64,000 bases of DNA from the NCBI GenBank assembly GCA_016208315.1, contig JACQYF010000147.1:1-64000 (forward strand), given 5' to 3'. The notes under the pieces are model-generated. The model had not been told where the DNA came from, did not search any database, and worked only from the letters and a program-made list of their open reading frames with translations. Position numbers and translations under genes: made by a program. The stretch comes from Chloroflexota bacterium (GTDB lineage: Bacteria > Chloroflexota > Anaerolineae > UBA4142). Numbering within the stretch: position 1 is the first letter of the stretch; the number at the start of each line of letters is the position of its first letter. Below, in pieces: positions 57,800-64,000 of this stretch.

Positions 57800-58549
57800 T
57801 CAATGAATCGGTCCCCATGGAGGGGCGAGAACTTGCGATTTCACAAAGACTTGGTCCTGGAGTTTCCGGGCGTGGTCGAGATGCCTTGCCATCTCTGCAC
57901 GCGCTCCCTCGGTATCTCGCGCCTTGATCCGCTCTAGAATTCTATTGTGATCGGGCGCAACAGTCTTGCTCAGGTCGGGAAGTTTCGCCACCGCCACACG
58001 CACTTCCTGCATCAGGTCACGAATCGAGTCCAGTAACAAGACGAGAAGAGGGTTGCCCGAGAGCACTGCCACGGCGCGATGAAACTGAGCGTCTGCCCCT
58101 GCATAAGCGTGCGGATCATGGACGACTTGGTCCATGGTGGAGACGATCTGTTCCAACCGCTGGATATCTTTCATTTGGGCCTGCTGTGCGGCCAGCCCGG
58201 CGTTCTCTACTTCCAGAATAGAACGCACCTGATGCAAGTGGTCCAGGGAGATGCTTTGGGTCTGTATCAGGATGCTAAGAGGCTCGACCATATGATCCGG
58301 TGTGATCTGGTGGACGATAGTGCCGATACCCTGCTTGGACTCGAGCAAACCCTTGGTCACCAGGACATGGACTGCATCGCGAATCACTGTGCGACTGACC
58401 CCCATTTGAACCGCCAAATCGCGCTCTGGAGGCAGCTTGGTCCCAGGTTCCAACCGCCCTCCCAAAATGAACTCTTGGATTTCGTCAACCACACGGTCCA
58501 CAAGTCGGCCTTTTTCGCGGACCAACGAAAACTGAATCGTCTTTTCCAT
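57800..58549 (-). CDS. GntR/FadR-family transcriptional regulator
   Basis: A 249-residue regulator. The winged HTH (about 15-80) has DEIQEFILGGRLEPGTKLPPERDLAVQMGVSRTVIRDAVHVLVTKGLLE. The C-terminal FCD domain has SILEVENAGLAAQQA, DAQFHRAVAVLSGNPLLVLLLDSI and a DHNRILERI His. FCD regulators bind small carboxylates through metal-ligand His and Asp, so an apionate-type acid is a plausible effector. It heads the minus-strand operon and faces the ThDP-enzyme operon across two T-x-GT-N3-AC-x-A operators that fit FadR-type sites. Autoregulation is likely. Confidence 0.9.
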   Translation of the reverse strand: MEKTIQFSLVREKGRLVDRVVDEIQEFILGGRLEPGTKLPPERDLAVQMGVSRTVIRDAVHVLVTKGLLESKQGIGTIVHQITPDHMVEPLSILIQTQSISLDHLHQVRSILEVENAGLAAQQAQMKDIQRLEQIVSTMDQVVHDPHAYAGADAQFHRAVAVLSGNPLLVLLLDSIRDLMQEVRVAVAKLPDLSKTVAPDHNRILERIKARDTEGARAEMARHLDHARKLQDQVFVKSQVLAPPWGPIH

Positions 58550-58588
58550 GTTTTCCTGCCTTGCTTCTCGATGAGTGCCCGAACTGTT

Positions 58589-58605
58589 ATTAGGTCATAC
58601 CTAAT
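58589..58605. promoter_or_regulatory. FadR-type operator, left
   Basis: ATTAGGT-CAT-ACCTAAT is a palindrome with a 3-base centre. It lies just downstream of the minus-strand -10 and upstream of the regulator start. Confidence 0.7.
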
Positions 58606-58609
58606 ACCT

Positions 58610-58638
58610 ATCATAACCGACATATATTATTTTGTCAA
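58610..58638 (-). promoter_or_regulatory. promoter for the regulator and sugar operon
   Basis: Minus strand: TTGACA (58638-58633), 17 bases, TATGAT (58615-58610). It is a mirror image of the plus-strand promoter. Confidence 0.8.
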
Positions 58639-58650
58639 ATTTCGCATATT

Positions 58651-58679
58651 TTGACAAAAACCAGCGTTAATGTTATGAT
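58651..58679 (+). promoter_or_regulatory. promoter for the E1-E2 and transketolase operon
   Basis: TTGACA (58651-58656), 17 bases, TATGAT (58674-58679), identical boxes and spacing to the divergent promoter. Confidence 0.8.
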
Positions 58680-58691
58680 CTGGTATGAGGT

Positions 58692-58708
58692 ATTAGGTAT
58701 GACCAAAA
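58692..58708. promoter_or_regulatory. FadR-type operator, right
   Basis: ATTAGGT-ATG-ACCAAAA keeps the T-x-GT-N3-AC-x-A core and is an inverted copy of the left operator. It sits downstream of the plus-strand -10, where bound repressor would block transcription. Confidence 0.65.
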
Positions 58709-58728
58709 AATGAGTGGAGAAGAATAGC

Positions 58729-59688
58729 GTGGAAATCTCGAAAGACCTCAAGCTTGAGATGTACCGACAAATGAAACGAATTCGCGACTTCGAACTGGCC
58801 GCGATTGACCTTTTCAAAAAAGGAAACGTCAAAGGTACGATTCATCCTTATATCGGTCAAGAGGCATCGGGAGTTGGTGTGTGTATGGCGCTGCGCCAAG
58901 ACGACTTGATCGCGGGCACCCATCGAAGTCATGGGCACAACCTCGCGAAAGGCGCGGACGCAAAAAAGATGATGGCCGAAATCATGGGTAGGGAAACAGG
59001 ATACTGCAAGGGACGCGGCGGCTCAATGCACATTGCCGCATTCGAGACGGGCAGTCTAGGTGCATTATCCGTGGTGGGTTCAGGCATTCCACTCGCGGTC
59101 GGCGCCGCCCTGGCTTTCAAAATGCGTGGCGAAGCGCGCGTGGCGGTCTCTTTCACAGGCGATGCTGGCAGTAACACCGGCAACTGGCACGAATCTCTCA
59201 ATATAGCTTCCGTTTGGGACTTGCCAGTGGTTTTTGTCCTGGAGAACAATCACTATGGTGTGTCCACCAATATCAAAGATACTGCCAAGGTTCAAGACCT
59301 TTCGTTACGCGCGGCGGGTTATGGAATTCCTGGCGTCCGAGTTGACGGCTTTGATGTTCTTGCCGTGTATCGAGCGGCCGAGAACGCAGTCGCGCGCGCG
59401 CGCCGCGGCGAAGGGCCTACCCTGCTAGTTACGGAGAGCTATCGCATCGAGGGACATTATGCCGGCGAGCCAGAAGTCTATCGCACGCGCGCCGAGGTGG
59501 AGGAATATCGCAAGGAGGATCCGATCATTCGCTTTCGTCAGTGGCTAATCGAAAATGCTTTGGCCGCGCAGTCCACGCTCGACTCCATTGACGTCGCAAT
59601 CAAACAGGAGATGATCCAAGCCGTCCAATTTGCCAAAGACAGTCCGCCTCCTGATCCTGCGACCGCGATGGAATATATTTACGCCTGA
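58729..59688 (+). CDS. ThDP-dependent dehydrogenase E1 alpha subunit (acetoin/pyruvate type)
   Basis: A 319-residue E1 alpha subunit. The ThDP motif is FTGDAGSNTGNWHESLNIASVWDLPVVFVLENNHYG. CKGRGGSMHIA and GSGIPLAVGAALA are family-conserved, and the phosphorylation-loop region SYRIEGHYAGEPEVYR follows. It resembles AcoA and bacterial PDH-type alpha chains. With the next gene it would decarboxylate a 2-oxo acid or cleave an alpha-hydroxyketone and pass the acyl group to the E2 lipoyl arm. The GTG start at 58729 has GGAGAAG upstream; GTG 58714 is an alternative. Confidence 0.88.
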   Translation: MEISKDLKLEMYRQMKRIRDFELAAIDLFKKGNVKGTIHPYIGQEASGVGVCMALRQDDLIAGTHRSHGHNLAKGADAKKMMAEIMGRETGYCKGRGGSMHIAAFETGSLGALSVVGSGIPLAVGAALAFKMRGEARVAVSFTGDAGSNTGNWHESLNIASVWDLPVVFVLENNHYGVSTNIKDTAKVQDLSLRAAGYGIPGVRVDGFDVLAVYRAAENAVARARRGEGPTLLVTESYRIEGHYAGEPEVYRTRAEVEEYRKEDPIIRFRQWLIENALAAQSTLDSIDVAIKQEMIQAVQFAKDSPPPDPATAMEYIYA

Positions 59689-59708
59689 TAATTGCAGCCG
59701 AGGAAACT

Positions 59709-60782
59709 ATGGCAATCGCAGACAGAGATGCAACCTCCTTGACGGCGAGCAAACCCGTAATGACTCCTGACTTGATTCTTCAGGTTTCAGCCGGCGTTCC
59801 TGCCAAGGACTTGTCTTATCAAGAAGCAATCCGCGAGGCGCTCCGCGAGGAAATGGTGCGGGACGAGCGCGTATTTTTGATAGGTGAAGATATCGCGAAA
59901 CATGGTGGCGCCTTTGGCGTCACGCGAACTCTGTTCGACCAGTTTGGGCCGGAGCGTGTTCGAAACACGCCGATTTGCGAAAACACAATCGTCGGAGCCG
60001 GCACCGGGGCCGCTTTGGCCGGCATGCGGCCGGTGATGGAAATCATGTTCGTGGACTTTGCAGGCTTGGCGATGGACCAGATTTGCACTCAGGCAGCCAA
60101 GCTGCGCTTCATGACGGGCGGTCAGTGCAGCGTGCCGTGGGTCTTGCGCATGCCCACGGGAGGCGGCGCCGGCAAAAGCATTGCCGCTCAACATTCACAG
60201 AGTCTCGAAACCTGGTTCGCGAGTATTCCCGGGCTGAAGGTGGTCTTACCATCTACGCCGCACGATGCCAAAGGTCTGCTCAAAGGCGCAATCCGAGATG
60301 ATAACCCGGTCGTCTTCTTGGAACACAAGTATCTTTATGCGTTTCGCGGTTTAGTGCCGGAAGGCGAGTATGTTCTTCCGCTCAGCAAATGTGATGTGAA
60401 ACGCGAAGGCAAAGATGTAACGATTGTATGCTCGGGTTCTCTGGTTTGGTATGCGATGGCGGCGGCGAAAACGCTTGAAAGCGAAAACATCAGCGTGGAA
60501 GTCGTGGACGTACGAACCGTCAGTCCACTAGACGAAGAAACCATTGGGCATTCGGCGCGCAAAACCGGCAGGGTCGTTGTTGCGGCTGAGGCCTGCCGAT
60601 CCTACGGGCCAACCGGGGAATGGGCGATGGTTGCGATGGAACAAGCATTTGATTACCTACAGGCACCCATCGTCCGCGTCACGGGACGCAATTCGCCGAT
60701 ACCTTTTGCCGATAGTATTGAAAAGGGTGTGTGGCCCGAAACCGAAGATGTGATCACGGCGATTCGCCAAGTGATGGCATAG
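59709..60782 (+). CDS. ThDP-dependent dehydrogenase E1 beta subunit
   Basis: A 357-residue E1 beta subunit. Conserved segments are SYQEAIREALREEMVRDERVFLIGEDI, VRNTPICENTIVGAGTGAALAGMRPVMEIMF, PTGGGAGKSIAAQHSQSLETWF (catalytic His region) and VVDVRTVSPLDEETI with VVAAEACRSYGPTGEWA. An N-terminal extension of about 35 residues precedes the core. It lies 20 bases after the alpha gene with GAGGAAACT before the ATG. Substrate specificity between pyruvate, acetoin and branched keto acids cannot be settled by eye; the context favours a sugar-derived alpha-hydroxyketone or keto acid. Confidence 0.9.
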   Translation: MAIADRDATSLTASKPVMTPDLILQVSAGVPAKDLSYQEAIREALREEMVRDERVFLIGEDIAKHGGAFGVTRTLFDQFGPERVRNTPICENTIVGAGTGAALAGMRPVMEIMFVDFAGLAMDQICTQAAKLRFMTGGQCSVPWVLRMPTGGGAGKSIAAQHSQSLETWFASIPGLKVVLPSTPHDAKGLLKGAIRDDNPVVFLEHKYLYAFRGLVPEGEYVLPLSKCDVKREGKDVTIVCSGSLVWYAMAAAKTLESENISVEVVDVRTVSPLDEETIGHSARKTGRVVVAAEACRSYGPTGEWAMVAMEQAFDYLQAPIVRVTGRNSPIPFADSIEKGVWPETEDVITAIRQVMA

Positions 60783-60808
60783 GTAAGGGTCCAGGAGGCA
60801 TTGGTCGA

Positions 60809-62017
60809 ATGGCGGTCGAGGTTTTCATTCACAAGATGTCGGAACATATGCAGACGGCTCGAATCCTTCGATGGCTTGCCAAAGAGGGCGATCCAGTTCA
60901 GCAACATCAAGTCATCATCGAAGTCGAGACCGATAAGGTCACTGCTGAATTTGAGGCACCGGCCACTGGCGTGCTAAAGGGCGTCCGAATGGGTGTTGTG
61001 GATGGCGCTGAGGTCAAGGTGGGTGAAACCATCGCCTTCATTGCCGAGGCCGATGAGCAGGTGCCCACTCTTCCTCCCCTTTCGACGAATGAAAGCATGA
61101 CAACTGACGTCGCTGCATCCCCTTCTCCGCCTGTTGCTCCTGAGCCTGCTGAGTCCGGACCAGTCAAAGCAACGCCGGTTGCGCGTCGCGTCGCCAAAGA
61201 TTTGGGAGTTGATCTGCATAGAGTCAAGGGCACGGGGCCGGGAGGGCGTGTTACCGAAGCCGATGTGCGCGCGTCTGCCCTTACCGCGCCAGCACCGGCT
61301 GCTTCAGTAAGCCAAGTCGAAGACCAGGCAGACAATTGGGTGGAACTGACTGCTGCTCAACGAATTACGGGGCAGCGCATGATGAAGAGTTTGCAGACAG
61401 CCCCGCAGTTTACATTGACGCTCCACGCCGACATGACCAACGCACTGTGGCTGCGTGAAGCTCTGACCGACCGGATTGTCGCTGAGAGCGGCGAGCGACC
61501 GTCGGTCACCGCCATTCTCGTCAAGGTCGTGGCGGAAGCGCTTAAGAACCACCCTCGCGCGAACGCATCGTTTGAAATTGGGCGTATCCGGCTGCACAAG
61601 CGCATCAACATAGGCGTGGCGACCGGTAGTGATGCGGGACTGGTAGTTCCGGTCGTCAAGGACGCCGACCGAAAAGCAATATCCGAAATTGTCCAGGAGA
61701 TCAATTCATTCCAGGCCAAAGTAAAGCAAATGCGCTTCGGCGCCAATGAACTGGAGGGCGGGACATTTACCATTTCCAACTTGGGCATGTTCGGGATTGA
61801 GCAATTCAACGCTATCATTGATTCTCCGCAATCGGCGATCCTGGCCGTAGGACGCGTGGTCAAGACGCCGGTCGGCACCGATAGCGACGCGATTGTGCTC
61901 CGTCCCATGATGAGTTTGACACTCACGGTGGATCATCGGGTCATGGATGGCATACAGGGTGCGCGTTTCTTATCCGAGATCAAGGCGCGACTGGAAAAGC
62001 CGTTCTTCCTGATGTAA
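60809..62017 (+). CDS. dihydrolipoamide acyltransferase (E2) of a 2-oxoacid/acetoin dehydrogenase complex
   Basis: A 402-residue E2. The lipoyl domain (1-80) carries the lipoylated Lys in VETDKVTAEF. A Pro/Ala linker leads to the peripheral-subunit-binding domain (ATPVARRVAKDLGVDLHRVKGTGPGGRVTEADV, about 130-170). The catalytic domain runs from about 190 and has the CoA-acyltransferase motif DHRVMDGIQGARFL. It completes an E1-E2 set, but no E3 lipoamide dehydrogenase gene is in the window, so E3 must be shared. ATG 60809 has AGGAGG ten bases upstream. Confidence 0.9.
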   Translation: MAVEVFIHKMSEHMQTARILRWLAKEGDPVQQHQVIIEVETDKVTAEFEAPATGVLKGVRMGVVDGAEVKVGETIAFIAEADEQVPTLPPLSTNESMTTDVAASPSPPVAPEPAESGPVKATPVARRVAKDLGVDLHRVKGTGPGGRVTEADVRASALTAPAPAASVSQVEDQADNWVELTAAQRITGQRMMKSLQTAPQFTLTLHADMTNALWLREALTDRIVAESGERPSVTAILVKVVAEALKNHPRANASFEIGRIRLHKRINIGVATGSDAGLVVPVVKDADRKAISEIVQEINSFQAKVKQMRFGANELEGGTFTISNLGMFGIEQFNAIIDSPQSAILAVGRVVKTPVGTDSDAIVLRPMMSLTLTVDHRVMDGIQGARFLSEIKARLEKPFFLM

Positions 62018-62088
62018 GAGTCGTTACATCGCGCTGGTCCAAGATCTTTGGGATGTGATAGGTCAGACGAAAAGGAAAAACTAACTCT

Positions 62089-62979
62089 ATGTATCACCAT
62101 TCGGAAGCCCTAGTTCGAGAGATTTCGGCAGCAGCTCAGCATATTCGAATTCACGTTCTTAAGATGGTCTACCAAGCCCAGACCGGGCACATCGGCGGCG
62201 CATTCTCGGTCGCGGAGATACTCGCTTCCCTCTATTTCCATCATCTACGCTTAGATCCCGAAAACTCTACCTGGGCCGGTCGGGACCGGCTACTTTTCTC
62301 CAAGGGGCACGCGTGCGCGTCGCTGTATTCGGCCCTAGCCATGCGCGGGTTCTTTCCGATTGACGAACTCAAGACCTTCCGTCAATTCAACAGTCGCTTG
62401 CAAGGCCACCCGGATCGCCTCAAGACACCGGGCGTTGAGATCTGCGCGGGTCCACTCGGGCATGGTGTTGCAATCGGCGTTGGTATGGCCTTGGCGCAAA
62501 AAATGCTCGGTGGGAAACCGTCGTCCTCGACTGCGCCATCCGCCAGAGCATCGGCGAGTCGCGTATATGTTGTTTTGGGTGACGGTGAGATTAACGCCGG
62601 GGTCGTTTGGGAAGGGATGATGTCGGCAGCCAAGTATCGTTTGGGGAATCTGACTGCCATCGTAGACTATAACGGAATCCAGCAAACGGGCGCCACGGCG
62701 GATGTTATGCCGACGGAGCCCATCGCGGACAAATGGAAAGCGTTCGGCTGGCATGTCCAAGAGATACATGGACACAACGTCCAAGAGATCCTGAACGCGC
62801 TTGATCGGGCCGATGAAGTTCACGCTCGCCCTAGCGTGATTATCGCGCGCACGACCAAGGGCAAAGGGGTTGGCTTCATGGAATACGACCATCGCTGGCA
62901 TGGAATGCCTCCCAATCCACAGCAGTACGAAGATGCCTTGAATGAACTCGAGGAGGGATTGAAGCAATGGCAGAACTAG
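62089..62979 (+). CDS. transketolase-like protein, N-terminal (ThDP-binding) subunit
   Basis: A 296-residue split-transketolase N-terminal half. GHIGGAFSVAEILASLYFHHL is the conserved opening, and FSKGHACASLYSALAMRGFF holds the catalytic His. The ThDP motif is VLGDGEINAGVVWEGMMSAAKYRLGNLTAIVDYNG. The C-terminus has TTKGKGVGFMEYDHRWHG. It overlaps the next gene, which encodes the other half, by 13 bases. Split transketolases include the apulose-4-phosphate transketolase AptAB of a known apiose route, which is notable here, but general or DXS-like roles are possible. Confidence 0.88.
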   Translation: MYHHSEALVREISAAAQHIRIHVLKMVYQAQTGHIGGAFSVAEILASLYFHHLRLDPENSTWAGRDRLLFSKGHACASLYSALAMRGFFPIDELKTFRQFNSRLQGHPDRLKTPGVEICAGPLGHGVAIGVGMALAQKMLGGKPSSSTAPSARASASRVYVVLGDGEINAGVVWEGMMSAAKYRLGNLTAIVDYNGIQQTGATADVMPTEPIADKWKAFGWHVQEIHGHNVQEILNALDRADEVHARPSVIIARTTKGKGVGFMEYDHRWHGMPPNPQQYEDALNELEEGLKQWQN

Positions 62980-63920
62980 TCTCCATGCGCAAAGCATATG
63001 GCGAGGCGCTAGTCAAACTCGGTCGGTCGTGCCCCGAAGTGGTCGCGCTTTCTGCCGATGTTTCCAATTCCGACTTTAGCTATTTGTTTCAGGAGGCATT
63101 CCCTGATCGATTTTTCAACGTGGGGATCGCGGAGCAAGCGCTCGTGGATGTCGCGGCTGGCCTGGCGTACGCGGGAAGGATTCCATTCGCGAACACGTTT
63201 GCCTTCCTGTTCGCCACTCGTGCGCTCGAAATGGTGCGGACGCATCTTTGTTATGGCGAAGCCAATGTAAAGTTGATGGCGGCGTATTCAGGTGTCTCTG
63301 ACTCATTCGATGGACCGACGCACCACGCCATCACGGATATCGCGATCATGCGCAGTCTACCCAAAATGACGGTGATCGTACCCTCCGACCCTGTTGCCGT
63401 TGCCAAGCTCCTGCCTCAAGTGGCGCAGTGGCAAGGTCCGGTCTATTTTCGGCTCAATCGCAACGAAGTCCCTCGCCTCTTCGACGATTCTTACGACCCG
63501 CGAATCGGTCATGCGGTTGAATTGCGACCCGGCGACGATGTCACGCTGATCTGCTGTGGCTTGATGGTGAGTCGCGCCTTAGAAGCGGCACAACAGTTGG
63601 AACGAGAGGGCGTCAACGCGCGGGTGCTCGAAGTTCACACCATCAAACCACTCGACGTTGGCGCACTTGTCAATGCCGCGCGCGAAACAAGAGCACTGGT
63701 CACCGTCGAAGAGCATTCGATTCTCGGAGGACTGGGCGGCGCAGTCGCGGAAGCCGTGACCGAGGTTTTTCCAGTTCCCATCAAACGCGTCGGTCTCGCG
63801 GATCGGTTCTGCGAGAGCGGTCCGTATCATGTTCTTTTGGATCAGTATGGCATGGCCGTGAAAGACATCGTCGCGGCGGCGCATGATGCGATTTGTGCCA
63901 AGAACATGATTCGCAACTGA
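62967..63920 (+). CDS. transketolase-like protein, C-terminal (pyrimidine-binding) subunit
   Basis: A 317-residue split-transketolase C-terminal half. The conserved pyrimidine-domain residues lie in VVALSADVSNSDFSYLF, FFNVGIAEQALVDVAAGLAYAG (catalytic Glu) and FANTFAFLFATRALEMVR. GVSDSFDGPTHHAITDIAIMRSLP follows. The third domain has VTLICCGLMVSRALEAAQQLEREGVNARVLEVHTIKPLD. It would form a heterotetramer with the preceding product and move a two-carbon ketol group between sugars. GGAGGGATTGAAGCA precedes the ATG, within the end of the partner gene. Confidence 0.88.
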   Translation: MAELVSMRKAYGEALVKLGRSCPEVVALSADVSNSDFSYLFQEAFPDRFFNVGIAEQALVDVAAGLAYAGRIPFANTFAFLFATRALEMVRTHLCYGEANVKLMAAYSGVSDSFDGPTHHAITDIAIMRSLPKMTVIVPSDPVAVAKLLPQVAQWQGPVYFRLNRNEVPRLFDDSYDPRIGHAVELRPGDDVTLICCGLMVSRALEAAQQLEREGVNARVLEVHTIKPLDVGALVNAARETRALVTVEEHSILGGLGGAVAEAVTEVFPVPIKRVGLADRFCESGPYHVLLDQYGMAVKDIVAAAHDAICAKNMIRN

Positions 63921-63929
63921 ACGGCATCT

Positions 63930-64000
63930 ATGGCTAACTCGTTCGTGCTGATCCACACTGTGCCGCCCCTTGTTCAAGTCTTTGACAAATTGTGTGCCGA
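63930..64000 (+). CDS. start of a further gene, cut by the window end
   Basis: ATG 63930, ten bases after the transketolase stop, opens a frame to the window edge (MANSFVLIHTVPPLVQVFDKLC). The strand-turn VLIHTVPPL resembles the start of Asp/Glu racemase-fold proteins, but 23 residues are too few to decide. It probably belongs to the same operon. Confidence 0.45.
   Translation, partial: MANSFVLIHTVPPLVQVFDKLCA

Overview
The window looks like a chromosomal stretch of a GC-rich, free-living bacterium, most likely a member of the Chloroflexota (Anaerolineae-like). This is inferred from the gene content: Uma2 nuclease, DUF2089/SHOCT-like regulators, LVIVD 'choice-of-anchor B' protein, several family-5 ABC importers, TA pairs, and many short self-complementary intergenic repeats. 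No rRNA, tRNA, CRISPR array or complete prophage was seen. Consensus TTGACA/TATAAT promoters and AGGAGG ribosome binding sites are easy to find.

Region 1 (1-22654) is mostly housekeeping and small accessory genes. It starts with a transposase tail, then a split glutamine-dependent NAD synthetase pair, a LysM protein, a DinB-like protein, an XdhC pair, HD and HEAT-repeat proteins, an M20 peptidase, an ABC-2 exporter, RNase PH, a HepT-MntA toxin-antitoxin pair, 3-hydroxyacyl-CoA dehydrogenase, and three consecutive response-regulator genes. A MOSC protein follows, then a small island of secreted proteins with a LuxR-type HTH gene (16626-18938), an acyl-CoA ligase, an Uma2 nuclease and a membrane protein.

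Region 2 (22611-36473) opens with a perfect sigma-70 promoter driving a five-gene family-5 ABC importer. Its substrate-binding lipoprotein appears circularly permuted. A second, normally ordered binding protein, an exonuclease-WYL fusion, a VapBC-like pair, an NTF2-GNAT fusion and an LVIVD protein follow. Region 3 (36552-41299) is a minus-strand cluster of envelope or regulatory proteins that share a short C- or N-terminal helical module, with a partly deleted tandem duplication of DUF2089-GNAT. Region 4 (41399-44863) is a decay zone: two pseudogenes, a MITE-like inverted-repeat element and a complete IS whose transposase has an in-frame stop.

Region 5 (44864-64000) is the most interesting part. 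A GntR/FadR regulator at 57800-58549 heads an eleven-gene minus-strand operon: class IV aminotransferase, binding protein and two permeases of an ABC importer, a cytoplasmic GH140/DUF4038 apiosidase-like hydrolase, a D-apiose dehydrogenase-like Gfo/Idh/MocA protein, a D-apionate lactonase-like protein, a URO-D family protein, an SMP-30 lactonase and an iron-type alcohol dehydrogenase. Divergent from it, across a mirror-image promoter/operator region, run an acetoin/pyruvate-type E1alpha-E1beta-E2 set, a split transketolase and the start of another gene. The reading proposed here is import of plant apiosides, intracellular release of D-apiose, oxidation to apionolactone and apionate, and further breakdown by ThDP enzymes in an arrangement unlike the characterised apiose pathways.

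Throughout the window, short hairpin-forming repeats of several sequence types sit at gene ends. In several cases they supply the stop codon, and in two cases they lie in frame inside coding sequence.
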